The notes beneath the pieces are model-generated. The model saw only the letters and a program-made list of their open reading frames with translations. It was not told the DNA's origin and ran no database searches. From positions 50,568 through 114,567 of the forward strand of contig NZ_WPCU01000002.1 of assembly GCF_009742705.1 (NCBI RefSeq): a DNA stretch of 64,000 bases, given 5' to 3'. Every line of letters starts with the position of its first letter. Within the stretch, counting starts at the first letter, position 1. A program made the translations under genes and the position numbers. Positions 16,552 to 25,971 of the stretch are shown here, one piece after another. This DNA comes from Auraticoccus cholistanensis (GTDB lineage Bacteria > Actinomycetota > Actinomycetes > Propionibacteriales > Propionibacteriaceae).

Positions 16552-17580
16552 ATGGACCTGCCCCTCCTCTGGTTCGCCATCATCGCGGTGCTGTGGACCG
16601 GCTACCTGGTGCTGGAGGGCTTCGACTTCGGGGTCGGCATGCTGCTGCACCACCTGCCCCGGGACCGCCGCGAGCGCCGGGTGATGATCAACACCATCGG
16701 CCCGGTCTTCGACGCCAACGAGGTCTGGCTGATCACCGCGGTCGGCGCCACCTTCGCCGCCTTCCCCGACTGGTACGCCACCACCTTCTCCGCCTTCTAC
16801 CTGCCGGTGCTGGCGGTCCTGGTCGCCCTCATCGTGCGCAACGTGGGCATGGAGTTCCGCCACAAGCGCCCCGACCCGGTCTGGCAGCGGCGCTGGGAGC
16901 TGGCCGTGACCGCCGGCTCCTGGGTACCGGCCGTGACCTGGGGGATGGTGTTCGCCGCCTGGGTCGAGGGCGTCCCGATCGGCCCCGACGGCAACGTGCT
17001 CGGCTCCGCGCTCGCGGTCGTCAGCCCGTACACGCTGCTGGGCGGTGCGGTCACGGCCAGCCTCTTCCTCACCCACGGCGCGCTGTTCGTGGCCCTGAAG
17101 ACGGTGGGCGACCTCCGCCACCGGGCCCGCTCGCTCGCGCTGCGGCTCGGCGCGGTGGCCGGGGCGTCGGCGACGGTGTTCGTGCTGTGGACGGCCCAGG
17201 CGTTCTCGGGCACCCGGCTGACCCTGCTGCTCGGCGCCGCGGTGGTCTGCTCCCTCGCGCTGGGGCTGCTGGCGGCGTGGCGCGGCCGCGAGGGCTGGGC
17301 CTTCCTGGGCACCGCGGTCTCGGTGGCGTCCCTGACCGCGACGGTGTTCTGCACCCTCGTCCCCTCGCTGATGGTCTCCTCGCTCGACCCCGCCTGGAGC
17401 CTCACGGTCAGCAGCGCCGCCTCCAGCGACTACACGCTGCGGATCATGACCTTCGCCGCGGTGGCGGTGACGCCGGTCGTCGTGGGCTACCAGGCCTGGA
17501 CCTACTGGGTGTTCCGCCGCCGCCTCGGCACCCACCACATGCCCGACGAGCAGCTCGTCGCCGCCGGACGGCGGGGCTAG
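16552..17580 (+). CDS. cydB: Cytochrome bd oxidase subunit II
   Basis: Second integral membrane subunit, 342 aa, with eight or so hydrophobic helices. It opens LPLLWFAIIAVLWTGYLVLEGFDFGVG, the hallmark N-terminal helix. DANEVWLITAVGA and the C-terminal YTLRIMTFAAVAVTPVVVGYQ region are also typical. ATG 16552 follows GGAG by 8 nt, 36 bp behind cydA. Together with CydA it forms the oxidase; the downstream exporter is needed for its assembly. Confidence 0.97.
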   Translation: MDLPLLWFAIIAVLWTGYLVLEGFDFGVGMLLHHLPRDRRERRVMINTIGPVFDANEVWLITAVGATFAAFPDWYATTFSAFYLPVLAVLVALIVRNVGMEFRHKRPDPVWQRRWELAVTAGSWVPAVTWGMVFAAWVEGVPIGPDGNVLGSALAVVSPYTLLGGAVTASLFLTHGALFVALKTVGDLRHRARSLALRLGAVAGASATVFVLWTAQAFSGTRLTLLLGAAVVCSLALGLLAAWRGREGWAFLGTAVSVASLTATVFCTLVPSLMVSSLDPAWSLTVSSAASSDYTLRIMTFAAVAVTPVVVGYQAWTYWVFRRRLGTHHMPDEQLVAAGRRG

Positions 17581-17582
17581 CC

Positions 17583-20500
17583 GTGGCCGCCCCCCTCGAC
17601 CCCCGGCTGCTGCGGCGCAGCCGCGCCACCCGCGGCGCCCTGGCGGTGCTGGTCGCCGTCGGGGTGCTGCAGGCGGCGGCGACCATCGCCCAGGCCTGGC
17701 TGCTGGCGCTGGTGGTCGCCGACCTGGTCGGTGGCGGCGACCTGTCCGCGCAGACCGGACGGCTGGCCCTGCTGGCCGCCTCGCTGGCGCTGCGGGGTCT
17801 GCTGGCGGCGGTCCAGCAGCGGGCCGCCCACCGGGCCGCGGCGGCGGTGAAGTCGCAGCTGCGCGAGGAGCTGCTGCGCGCCCGGCTGCGGCGTCCCTCC
17901 GGCACCGACACCTCCGGCGGCGCCTTCGTCGCCCTCGTCACCCGCGGCGTGGAGGCCCTCGACGGCTGGTTCTCCGGCTACCTGCCGCAGCTGGTGCTGG
18001 CCGTGGTCGTGCCGGCGGTGGTCGGGCTGGCCATCGGGCTGGTGGACCTGACCTCGCTCGTCGTGGTGGTGCTCACGCTGCCCCTGATCCCGATGTTCAT
18101 GGTGCTGGTCGGCCTGGTCACCCGTGACCGGCTGGACGCCCGCTGGCGGGCCCAGTCCCGGCTGGGGCACCACTTCGCCGACCTGGTCGCCGGGCTGCCG
18201 ACGCTGCAGGTGCTGGGACGGGCCCGCGCCCAGGTGGCGGGGCTGCGCCGCATCGAGCGCCGCCACGAGGACGCGACGCTGCAGACGTTGCGGGTGGCCT
18301 TCCTCTCCGCGCTGGTGCTGGAGCTGCTGGCCACCCTGTCGGTGGCGCTGGTGGCGGTCGGCATCGGGCTGCGGGTGGTCGAGGGCGAGCTCAGCCTGCT
18401 CACCGGTCTGGTGGTGCTGGTGCTGGCTCCGGAGGTGTACCTGCCGCTGCGCCAGGTGGGGGCCCGCTACCACGACGCCGCCGACGGCATGGCTGCCGCC
18501 GAGCAGGCCTTCGCGCTGCTGGACGCCCCGGCCCCGGTGGCCGGCTCCCTCGACCCGGGCCGCGGCCCGGGCGTGCTCGAGGTCTCGGGGGTGACCCTGT
18601 CCCGCGGCGAGGGGGTGCTGGTCCGCGACCTCTCCTTCCGGCTGGCACCCGGGGAGGTGGTGGCCCTGGCCGGGCCGAGCGGGGTGGGCAAGACCACCCT
18701 GGTGGCCGCGCTGCTGGGCCACCTGCTGCCCGACGGGGGCCGCATCACCGTCGACGGCGTCCCGCTGGCCGAGCTCGACCCGACCGCCTGGCGGCGGCAC
18801 GTGGCCTGGGTCGGCCAGGACGCCGAGCTGTGGCCGTCCACGGTGGGGGAGAACGTCGCCCTGGGGGCGCCCGGGGCGCCGGTCAGCCGGGTTCGCGCCG
18901 CCCTCGACCGCGCCGGCGCGCCGTCGCTGCCGCTGGAGCAGCCGGTGGCCCCCGACGGCACCGGGCTGTCCGCCGGCGAGCAGCGTCGCGTCGCCCTGGC
19001 CCGCGCCCTGCTGGCCATCGACTGCGGCGGCGCCCGGCTGCTGCTGCTCGACGAGCCGACCGCCGGCCTCGACGTCGACACCGAGGCCGACGTCGTCGCC
19101 ACCCTGCGCCGCCTCGGCGTCGCCGTCCTCGTCGTCTCCCACCGCACCCCCGTCCTCGCCGCGGCCGACCGCGTCGTCCCCCTCACCCGCGCGACAGCCG
19201 TCGCCACCACGGCCACCACCGGCGGCCGCGGCGCCGACGGCGAGGGCTCTCCCGACGACGGTCGCGACGCCCTGGTCAGCCAGGAACAGGGCAGCGAGTC
19301 ACGACCCGAAGGGAGGGGTCCCGGCCCGGTGTCGGGGAGTGGCGGGCGTTGGGAGAACTCCTCCGAGGAACGAGGAGGAGGCTCGACCGGGCGGGACACC
19401 GGGCCGGGACCCCGACCGGCGACAGGCCCAGCCACGGCCGAAAGCCCCGGCCCCACCGCAGCGCTGACCGTCCGTGCAGCCGCCCTCGCCGTCGGCGCCG
19501 CGGCCGCCGGCGTGGCCCTGATGGCGACCTCCGCGTGGCTTCTGGCGCGGGCCTCGGAGCACCCGCCCGTGCTGTACCTGCTGGTGGCCGTGACCGGCGT
19601 GCGCTTCTTCGGGCTGAGCCGCGGGGTGCTCCGCTACCTGGACCGGCTGGCCTCGCACCGGCTGGGTCTGCGCCACCAGGCGGCGGCCCGGCTGCAGAGC
19701 TACGCCGGTCTGGTGGGCGCGGACGTGGTCGGGCGCCGGCTGGGCGACCTGGTGGCCCGGCTGGTGGACGACACCGAGGCGGCCCAGGACCGGGTGGTGC
19801 GGGTCCGGCTGCCGCTGCTGGCGGCCTGGGCGGTGGGGCTGGCGGCGGTGGTGGGGTTCGCGCTGCTGGTGCCGGCGGCGGGGCTGGTGCTGCTGGTCCA
19901 CGTGGTGCTGGCGGGGGCGGTGTGGCCGGTGCTGGCGGCGCGGGTGTCCGCGCGCAGCGACGCCCGGATCGCGCGGCTGCGCGGCGTGCTCAGCGAGCGG
20001 GTGCTGCTGGCGCACCGGCACGCCCGGCTGCTGCAGGCCACCGGGGCGGAGGCGCTCGCGCTGGAGCCGGCGCGGCAGGCCGACGCCGAGGTCCGCCGGG
20101 CCGAGCAGCGGGCGGCGACCGCCCGCGGGCTGGGTCAGCTGGCGGCCTGGCTGACGCTGGCCGTGGTGGAGGTGGCGCTGCTGGTGGTGGCCGGGCGCGC
20201 CGTGGCGGCGGGCACCCTGGCGCCGATCCTGCTCGCCGTGGTCGCGCTGACCCCGCTGGCGCTGCAGGAGCTGCTGCTGCCGCTGGTGGAGGCGGCGCAG
20301 ACCCGGCTGCGGACACGGGCGGCGCTCGTGCGGGTGCGGGAGGTCGCGGAGGGGCCGGCCCTGGACGTCCCGCCGCCGCCGGAGCTGGGCCGTCCGGGGC
20401 TGCGGCTGCGCGGGCTGTCGGTCGGCCGGGACGTGCCGCTGCTGGAGCCCCTCGACCTCGACGTGGGCCCCGGCGCCCGGATCGTGCTGGTGGGCCCGAG

Positions 20501-21011
20501 CGGGGTGGGCAAGTCGACCCTGGTGGCCACGCTGCTGGGAAGGCTCGCGCCGCTCGGCGGATCGCTGGCCGTCGGCGGCCCGGTCGGCTGCCTGACCCAG
20601 GACGCGCACCTGTTCGACACCACGGTGGCCGAGAACGTCCGGCTGGGACGCCCCGGGGCGAGCGAGCAGGAGGTCCGGCAGGCGCTGGCGGCGGTCGGGC
20701 TGGCGCTCGAGCCGGACCGGATGATCGGCGAGCACGGGTCCCGGTTGTCGGGCGGAGAGGCGCGCCGTGTCGCCCTTGCACGCCTTCTGCTGGCCGCGCC
20801 CGCTACGGTGATTCTCGATGAGCCCACTGAACACCTGGACGCCGGCACGGCACGGGCTCTGCTGTGCGACGTCGACGTGGTCTGGTCATCGGCACCGGTC
20901 GTGGCGGTCAGTCACCAGCCCGAGGTCTTCCTCGACGCCTGGGGCGGTACCGTCCAGATCGTGGCGGTGACTCCGACGGGGTCGTCGTTGACCAGTGTTG
21001 GCACCTCCTAG
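17583..21011 (+). CDS. cydDC: Single-chain CydDC ABC exporter (CydD-CydC fusion) required for cytochrome bd assembly
   Basis: 1142-aa fusion of two ABC half-transporters, which in enterobacteria are separate CydD and CydC. The first half has six hydrophobic segments then an ATPase with Walker A GPSGVGKTT (near residue 364), a weakened signature LSAGEQRR and Walker B LLLLDEPTAGLD. The second half starts near residue 630 with its own membrane domain, Walker A GPSGVGKST (about 970), intact signature LSGGEARR and Walker B VILDEPTEHLD. GTG 17583 starts 3 nt after the cydB stop. The roughly 95-residue linker is low-complexity and contains a perfect 19-bp inverted repeat inserted in frame (19315-19413). 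Family role: export of thiols or haem-related control in the periplasm. Confidence 0.93.
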   Translation: MAAPLDPRLLRRSRATRGALAVLVAVGVLQAAATIAQAWLLALVVADLVGGGDLSAQTGRLALLAASLALRGLLAAVQQRAAHRAAAAVKSQLREELLRARLRRPSGTDTSGGAFVALVTRGVEALDGWFSGYLPQLVLAVVVPAVVGLAIGLVDLTSLVVVVLTLPLIPMFMVLVGLVTRDRLDARWRAQSRLGHHFADLVAGLPTLQVLGRARAQVAGLRRIERRHEDATLQTLRVAFLSALVLELLATLSVALVAVGIGLRVVEGELSLLTGLVVLVLAPEVYLPLRQVGARYHDAADGMAAAEQAFALLDAPAPVAGSLDPGRGPGVLEVSGVTLSRGEGVLVRDLSFRLAPGEVVALAGPSGVGKTTLVAALLGHLLPDGGRITVDGVPLAELDPTAWRRHVAWVGQDAELWPSTVGENVALGAPGAPVSRVRAALDRAGAPSLPLEQPVAPDGTGLSAGEQRRVALARALLAIDCGGARLLLLDEPTAGLDVDTEADVVATLRRLGVAVLVVSHRTPVLAAADRVVPLTRATAVATTATTGGRGADGEGSPDDGRDALVSQEQGSESRPEGRGPGPVSGSGGRWENSSEERGGGSTGRDTGPGPRPATGPATAESPGPTAALTVRAAALAVGAAAAGVALMATSAWLLARASEHPPVLYLLVAVTGVRFFGLSRGVLRYLDRLASHRLGLRHQAAARLQSYAGLVGADVVGRRLGDLVARLVDDTEAAQDRVVRVRLPLLAAWAVGLAAVVGFALLVPAAGLVLLVHVVLAGAVWPVLAARVSARSDARIARLRGVLSERVLLAHRHARLLQATGAEALALEPARQADAEVRRAEQRAATARGLGQLAAWLTLAVVEVALLVVAGRAVAAGTLAPILLAVVALTPLALQELLLPLVEAAQTRLRTRAALVRVREVAEGPALDVPPPPELGRPGLRLRGLSVGRDVPLLEPLDLDVGPGARIVLVGPSGVGKSTLVATLLGRLAPLGGSLAVGGPVGCLTQDAHLFDTTVAENVRLGRPGASEQEVRQALAAVGLALEPDRMIGEHGSRLSGGEARRVALARLLLAAPATVILDEPTEHLDAGTARALLCDVDVVWSSAPVVAVSHQPEVFLDAWGGTVQIVAVTPTGSSLTSVGTS
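19315..19413. repeat. 99-bp palindromic element inside the cydDC linker
   Basis: Perfect 19-bp inverted arms (GGGGTCCCGGCCCGGTGTC at 19315-19333, complement at 19395-19413) flank 61 nt. That inner part itself contains CTCCTCC (19359-19365) able to pair with GGAGGAG (19375-19381). The element is exactly 33 codons, keeps the frame open and is translated as a Gly/Ser/Arg-rich linker between the two halves of CydDC. Confidence 0.8.
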
Positions 21012-21026
21012 GAGTAAGGATCCCCC

Positions 21027-21302
21027 ATGAGCAAGAAGAACATCGTCGCCGCCGTGGCCCAGAGCACCGGCATGACCCAGGGCGACGCCGACAAGGCGCT
21101 GTCCGCCGCCCTCGACGCCATCGCCGCCGAGCTGGCCAAGGGCGAGAAGGTGTCGCTGCCCGGCTTCGGCACCTTCGAGGTCCGCGACCGCGCCGCGCGC
21201 ACCGGCCGCAACCCGCAGACCGGCGAGGAGATCAGCATCGCCGCCAGCAAGGTGCCCGCCTTCAAGGCCGGCACCCAGCTCAAGAAGACCATCGCCGGCT
21301 GA
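21027..21302 (+). CDS. hup: HU family nucleoid DNA-binding protein
   Basis: 91-aa histone-like protein that bends DNA and compacts the nucleoid. Diagnostic blocks: ALDAIAAELAKGEKV, GFGTFEVRDRAARTGRNPQTGEEI with the DNA-inserting RNPQTG beta-arm, and KVPAFKAGTQLKKTI at the end. No Lys/Ala-rich C-terminal tail, so it is the short HU form. ATG 21027 is 15 bp after the cydDC stop. A TTGACC at 20988-20993 in the end of cydDC may be the -35 of a separate promoter, as HU is normally expressed far more strongly than an oxidase exporter. Confidence 0.96.
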   Translation: MSKKNIVAAVAQSTGMTQGDADKALSAALDAIAAELAKGEKVSLPGFGTFEVRDRAARTGRNPQTGEEISIAASKVPAFKAGTQLKKTIAG

Positions 21303-21358
21303 GCCCGGCCCACCGCCGCGGGGCACCACGCCCCAGCACGTGACGGCGCAGCACGGGA

Positions 21359-21394
21359 ACGGGGCCCGACCGGAGCGATCCGGTCGGGCCCCGT
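21359..21394. terminator. Perfect bidirectional terminator between HU and the MFS gene
   Basis: A perfect 15-bp stem (left arm ACGGGGCCCGACCGG, 6-nt loop AGCGAT, complementary right arm) lies between convergent hup and MFS genes. It lacks a U-tract. Confidence 0.8.
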
Positions 21395-21440
21395 GCCGCG
21401 TCCGACACATGCCGCGTCCGGGGCGTGCCGCGTCCGGGGC
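21393..21440 (+). repeat. Three 16-nt tandem repeats abutting the MFS stop codon
   Basis: Units GTGCCGCGTCCGACAC, ATGCCGCGTCCGGGGC and GTGCCGCGTCCGGGGC follow the terminator, the last ending in the complement of the MFS stop codon. Confidence 0.7.
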
Positions 21441-22870
21441 TAGGAGCGCGCCGCGGGGGCGGCCAGCAGGTCCTCGGTGCCGCGCTCGAACAGCTCGGCG
21501 CCGATGCGGCGGCTGCGCACCGCGAACAGCACCGCCACCAGCGCGAAGGACACCGCCACGGCGAGCAGGACCGGCAGCGACACCCCGCTCGGCGGCAGCA
21601 GCAGGGCGGCGAGGACCGCGGCCAGCACCTGCGTGGTGTTGAAGACCATGTCGTAGAGGACGAACACCCGACCCTTGTACTCGTCCTCGACGTGGGCCTG
21701 GACGAGGGTGTCGACGCAGATCTTGAGCGACTGGGCCGCGACCCCGAGCAGGAACCCGGAGGCCACCAGGGTGGGCTGGGTGACGATGCTGCCCGGCACC
21801 AGCTGCACGACCGCGGCCAGCGCGAGCAGCAGCACCACCCAGCGCCGCAGCCCGGTGCGGGCGGTGACGAAGGGGGTCACCACCGCCGCCAGCACGAACC
21901 CGGCGCCGGTCGCCCCGGCCCACAGCCCGAGCGCGGCGATGGCCGGGGTCGCCTCCTCCACCGTGTAGAAGGTGTTGCGGTAGATCACGATGACCGCCAC
22001 CGTGACCACGCCGTAGGCGATCCGCTGCAGCCCGATGGTGACCAGCCCGAGCCCGGCCGGACGGTGCTCGCGCAGGTGCCCGAGGGCGTCGCGAAGCCCG
22101 CTCAGCACGTCACGGACGACGGCGTCGGTCTGCCGGGAGCGGGCCTCGGCGCGCTCGCGGGCGTCCGGGCCGAGGGCACCGCGGGGGATCAGCAGCGCCA
22201 GCACCACGCTCACCGCGAAGCCGAGCGCGCAGGCGAGGAAGACCAGGGCGTCGGCGGCGGTGACCCCCAGCAGCGGACCTAGCAGGGTGCGGATGCCCAG
22301 CGCGGTGCCGGCTCCGACGATCACCCCGGCCGGTCCGACGGTCGGCATCACCGAGCTGGCCACCAGGTACTCGTCGGGGTCCACGGTGTGCGGCAGCGCG
22401 GCCGACATGCCGGCCATCACGAAGCGGTTGATGCTCATCGCCACCAGCACGGTGACGTAGAACGCGCTCATCGCCCAGGCCCGGTCGGTGCCGGCCAGCA
22501 CCAGGGCGGCGAGCACCAGCCCGAGCCCGATCCGCAGCGCGTCGGCCACCAGCACCACCTGGCGGCGGTCCCAGCGGTCGAGGATGCCGCTGACGAAGGG
22601 GCCGACGACCGAGAACGGCAGCAGGGTGATGGCGAGCACGCCGGCGATGGCCCAGGCGCTGGTCTGCGTCTGCGGGTTGAACAGCAGGTAGGAGGCCATC
22701 CCGACCTGCAGGATGCCGTCGCTGGCCTGGGTGGCGATCCGCACCGCCAGCAGCCGGCGGAACAACTGGTGGCGCCACAACCGGCGCAACGCCTGCACGA
22801 ACTCCAAGACCCACCCGTTCTCCGCGACCAGCCCGACCGACGCCACCCGGCCGTCCGGCCACGGGGCCAC
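21440..22870 (-). CDS. MFS transporter (drug/metabolite exporter type)
   Basis: 476 aa from GTG 22870, about 12 hydrophobic segments. Recognisable features are VRIATQASDGILQVGMASYLL at the first helix, SGILDRWDRRQVVLVADALR in the conserved loop 2-3, and ALPHTVDPDEYLVASS / VGPAGVIVGAGTAL in the centre. This resembles the actinobacterial MFS subgroup annotated as putative efflux pumps. Substrate unknown. The true start may be an internal GTG closer to FVQALRRLWRHQLF. Convergent with hup; 43 bp from the AbgT gene upstream, so it could be its third operon member. Confidence 0.87.
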   Translation of the reverse strand: MAPWPDGRVASVGLVAENGWVLEFVQALRRLWRHQLFRRLLAVRIATQASDGILQVGMASYLLFNPQTQTSAWAIAGVLAITLLPFSVVGPFVSGILDRWDRRQVVLVADALRIGLGLVLAALVLAGTDRAWAMSAFYVTVLVAMSINRFVMAGMSAALPHTVDPDEYLVASSVMPTVGPAGVIVGAGTALGIRTLLGPLLGVTAADALVFLACALGFAVSVVLALLIPRGALGPDARERAEARSRQTDAVVRDVLSGLRDALGHLREHRPAGLGLVTIGLQRIAYGVVTVAVIVIYRNTFYTVEEATPAIAALGLWAGATGAGFVLAAVVTPFVTARTGLRRWVVLLLALAAVVQLVPGSIVTQPTLVASGFLLGVAAQSLKICVDTLVQAHVEDEYKGRVFVLYDMVFNTTQVLAAVLAALLLPPSGVSLPVLLAVAVSFALVAVLFAVRSRRIGAELFERGTEDLLAAPAARS

Positions 22871-22913
22871 TCGACTCTACGCGACCCCGCGCCGGGCGCG
22901 GTGGAGCCCGATC

Positions 22914-24518
22914 TCAGGGGATGCGGATGCCGACGCCCGGGCCGACGTCGAGCCCGGTGAAGTAGAACAGCGCCAGCACGGCGGCCCACGCCAGCCAGAA
23001 CGGCACCACGAAGGGCAGCATCCGGGCGATGACGGTGCCCAGCCCGGCGTCGGGCTCGTAGCGCTTGACCATCATCAGCAGCACGAACACGTAGGGGTTC
23101 ATCGGCGTGATGACCTGCGTGGCGGAGTCGCCCACCCGGAAGGCGGCCTGCACGAAGCCGGGCTCGAAGCCGAGCAGGGCGAACATCGGCACGAACACCG
23201 CCCCGACCAGCGTCCACATCGACGAGCCGCTGACGATGAACAGGTTCAGCAGCGAGCACAGCACCATGAAGCCGAGGATCGCCGGGAAGCCGACCAGCCC
23301 CACCGCCTCGAGCCCACGGGCGCCGTTGACCGCCAGCACCGAGCCGACGTTGGTCCAGTTGAACAGCGCGATGAACTGGCCGAGCATGAAGGCCAGCACC
23401 ACGAACGAGGCCATGTCCTTGATGCCCTGACCCATCACCCGCGGCACGTCGGCGCTGGTGCGCAGGCTGCCCGAGACGAAGCCGTAGACCAGCCCGGGGG
23501 CCAGGAACAACGCGAAGACGATGAACACCACCGAGTCCAGCAGCGGCGACTCGGGCAGGAACCCGCCCTCGGCGTTGCGCCACGGGGAGCCGGGGACGAG
23601 GGCCACCACGGCCATCAGCACGGCCAGCACCGCGGTGACCAGGGCGGCGGCCAGGAGCCCCCGCCTCTCCCGCCCGGTCAGCGTGGCCTCCATCGGCTGC
23701 GCCGAGCGGAGCGCGGCGGCGGTGTCGGCGTCGGAGCTGGTGGCCGGGGTGTCGTCGTCCTCGGGCAGCTCCTCGGTGGGGACGTCCTGGCGCACCATCC
23801 GCGGCTCGATCACCCGGTCGATCAGGAACCCGGCCAGCACGGCCAGCACCAGCGAGGACGCGACGTTGAAGTAGTAGTTCGACACCGGGGTGACGGTGGC
23901 GCCGGCCGCCGGCAGGGTCGCCGTGACGCTGTTGGTGATGCCGGCGAAGAGGGCGTCGAGGCTGGTGACCAGCAGCGACGTGGAGTAGCCGGCGCCCGCG
24001 GCGGCGAAGCCGCCGATCAGCCCCGCCATCGGGTGGCGTCCGGCGGCTTTGAAGACCATGGCGGCCAGCGGCGGCACCACGATCATGCAGGCGTCGGCCA
24101 TCACCGAGGAGGTGACGCCGACGACGCCCACCGCGTACGGCAGCGCCCACCGCGGCGCGGAGCCGAGCAGCAGCCGGATGCCGGCGCCCAGGAACCCGGT
24201 CCGCTCGGCCACGGTGACGGCGAGCAGGATGGTCAGCACCGTCTGCAGCGGCGGGAAGCCGATGAAGTTCTCGCCGAGGGAGGTGGTGAACCAGGTCAGC
24301 CCCTGCGCGGTGAACAGGCCGCGGACGGCGCGGGACTCGTCGTCGCCGGGGATGGTGACCGAGGTGCCGGCCAGCTGCAGCAGGGTCGAGACCAGCCCGA
24401 CGAGCAGGAACAGCCCGAGGAACAGGATGAAGGGGTCGGGGAGCTTGTTGCCGGCCCGTTCCACGCCGGCCAGCAGCCGGTCGGTCCGGGTGACGGGGGC
24501 GGTCGAGGTGGCGGTCAT
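22914..24518 (-). CDS. AbgT family transporter
   Basis: 534-aa membrane protein of the AbgT family (p-aminobenzoyl-glutamate uptake in E. coli; sulfonamide or PABA export in others). Diagnostic pieces: LPDPFILFLGLFLL in the first helix, NFIGFPPLQTVLTILLAV, SSVMADACMIVVPPLAAMVF, GFAAAGAGYSTSLLV, and the substrate-site helices near NPYVFVLLMMVKRY. A cytoplasmic acidic insert (about residues 245-270) separates the halves. It follows the M20 amidohydrolase by 69 bp; the pair mirrors abgB-abgT, suggesting uptake and hydrolysis of an aminoacyl-amide such as folate breakdown products. Confidence 0.93.
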   Translation of the reverse strand: MTATSTAPVTRTDRLLAGVERAGNKLPDPFILFLGLFLLVGLVSTLLQLAGTSVTIPGDDESRAVRGLFTAQGLTWFTTSLGENFIGFPPLQTVLTILLAVTVAERTGFLGAGIRLLLGSAPRWALPYAVGVVGVTSSVMADACMIVVPPLAAMVFKAAGRHPMAGLIGGFAAAGAGYSTSLLVTSLDALFAGITNSVTATLPAAGATVTPVSNYYFNVASSLVLAVLAGFLIDRVIEPRMVRQDVPTEELPEDDDTPATSSDADTAAALRSAQPMEATLTGRERRGLLAAALVTAVLAVLMAVVALVPGSPWRNAEGGFLPESPLLDSVVFIVFALFLAPGLVYGFVSGSLRTSADVPRVMGQGIKDMASFVVLAFMLGQFIALFNWTNVGSVLAVNGARGLEAVGLVGFPAILGFMVLCSLLNLFIVSGSSMWTLVGAVFVPMFALLGFEPGFVQAAFRVGDSATQVITPMNPYVFVLLMMVKRYEPDAGLGTVIARMLPFVVPFWLAWAAVLALFYFTGLDVGPGVGIRIP

Positions 24519-24587
24519 CGCGGCTCCTGCGGGAGAGGGGCGGAGGTCGGCCGGACCCTCGGCCCGGCCCTCACGCGGCTCCGGCGG

Positions 24588-25907
24588 TCAGTCGAAGTAG
24601 GAGGGGACGTCGAGGGCGCCGCCGGCGGCGGCGAAGTCCTCGGCGACGTGGGCGCGCAGCTCGGGGTCGCAGAGCCAGTCCAGGGCCACCGCGGCCAGCC
24701 CGTAGCTGGCGTCGGCGACCACCCGGTCGGCCTCGGGGGTGACCGCGGCCGCGGCGAACTCGCGGGTGTGCAGCGAGAGGTCGCCGTCGCTGATCTTCAC
24801 CATGGCGTGCAGCCCGGGCACGCGGTAGGAGACGTTGCCGAAGTCGGTGGAGCCGGCGAAGGTGCTGGGCACCACGTCCGGCGGCAGCACCCGGCGGCCG
24901 CGCTCGCCGTAGCGGCGGTTCCAGCTGAGCGCGAGCGGCTGGTTGGTGCGCAGCGGCAGGTAGGGCGGCGCCTCGTCCCAGGCCATCTCGACGGTGCAGC
25001 CGGTCATCAGCGCGGCCCCCCGGGCGATGTCGGCCAGCCGCTCGCTCAGGATCTTCAGGCTCTCGGGGTACTGGCTGCGCAGGTAGAACAGCATCTCGGC
25101 GTGCTCGGGGATGACGTTGGGGCGCTCCCCGCCGGCGGTGACGATGCCGTGCACCCGGTCGGTGGGCGGCATCTGCTGGCGGTGCAGCCCCACCCCGGTG
25201 TACATCAGGTTGACCGCGTCGAGGGCGTTGCGGCCCATGAACGGCTGCGCCGAGGCGTGGGAGGTGATGCCGGTGAAGCTGGCCCGCAGCTGGCGCCGGC
25301 CGAGGAACACCGAGTCGGACAGGTCGTGGGTGAAGGGGTGCACCATCAGCGCGGCGTCGACGTCGTCGAAGGCGCCGTCGCGGGCCATCAGCTCCTTGCC
25401 CGAGCCGCCCTCCTCGGCCGGGGTGCCCAGCCACACCACCCGCCCGGGCAGCCGCTCGCCCAGCCGGGCCAGCGCCAGGAAGGCGCCCAGGCCGGTGACG
25501 GCGATGATGTTGTGCCCGCAGCCGTGCCCGATGCCGGGCAGCGCGTCGTACTCCGACAGCACCGCGACCGTCGGCCCGCCCGGGTCGCCGACCTCCGCCC
25601 GCAGCGCGGTGGGCACGCCGTGGGCCGCCCGGGTCACGGCGATGCCGTGCTGCTCGACGACCCGGGCCAGCGTCTCGGCCGAGCGGTGCTCCTCGAAGGC
25701 GACCTCGGGGTGCTCGGAGAGGTCGTGGGAGAGCCCGACCAGCGTCTCGGACAGCCCGCCGACGGCCGCCTCGACCGCGGCCAGCAGCTCGGCCGGCGCG
25801 CCCTCGGCGCCGGACAGCGGGGCGGTGACCCGCTGCGCCTTGGCCTCGGTCTCGGCGCGCAGCTGGCGCAGCAGGAACGGGTCGACGGGGACGGGTCGGT
25901 CGTTCAT
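24588..25907 (-). CDS. M20 family amidohydrolase (AbgB-like)
   Basis: 439-aa dinuclear metal hydrolase cleaving amide bonds of N-acyl or p-aminobenzoyl amino acids. Metal ligands and neighbours are visible: SEYDALPGIGHGCGHN near residue 125, GTPAEEGGSGK and MVHPFTHD in the catalytic domain, then the dimerisation domain (TGITSHASAQPFMGRNALDA) and ligand histidine SLHTREFA at the end. ATG 25907 follows GGAGG by 8 nt, and a TACGGT box on the minus strand (25944-25949) would give a short leader. First gene of the amidohydrolase-AbgT operon. Confidence 0.92.
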   Translation of the reverse strand: MNDRPVPVDPFLLRQLRAETEAKAQRVTAPLSGAEGAPAELLAAVEAAVGGLSETLVGLSHDLSEHPEVAFEEHRSAETLARVVEQHGIAVTRAAHGVPTALRAEVGDPGGPTVAVLSEYDALPGIGHGCGHNIIAVTGLGAFLALARLGERLPGRVVWLGTPAEEGGSGKELMARDGAFDDVDAALMVHPFTHDLSDSVFLGRRQLRASFTGITSHASAQPFMGRNALDAVNLMYTGVGLHRQQMPPTDRVHGIVTAGGERPNVIPEHAEMLFYLRSQYPESLKILSERLADIARGAALMTGCTVEMAWDEAPPYLPLRTNQPLALSWNRRYGERGRRVLPPDVVPSTFAGSTDFGNVSYRVPGLHAMVKISDGDLSLHTREFAAAAVTPEADRVVADASYGLAAVALDWLCDPELRAHVAEDFAAAGGALDVPSYFD

Positions 25908-25971
25908 CGGGCCTCCGGGGGGTGCGGGTGCTCCAGTTCTGGCACCGTAGCAGCCGCCCTCGGGGCGACGG

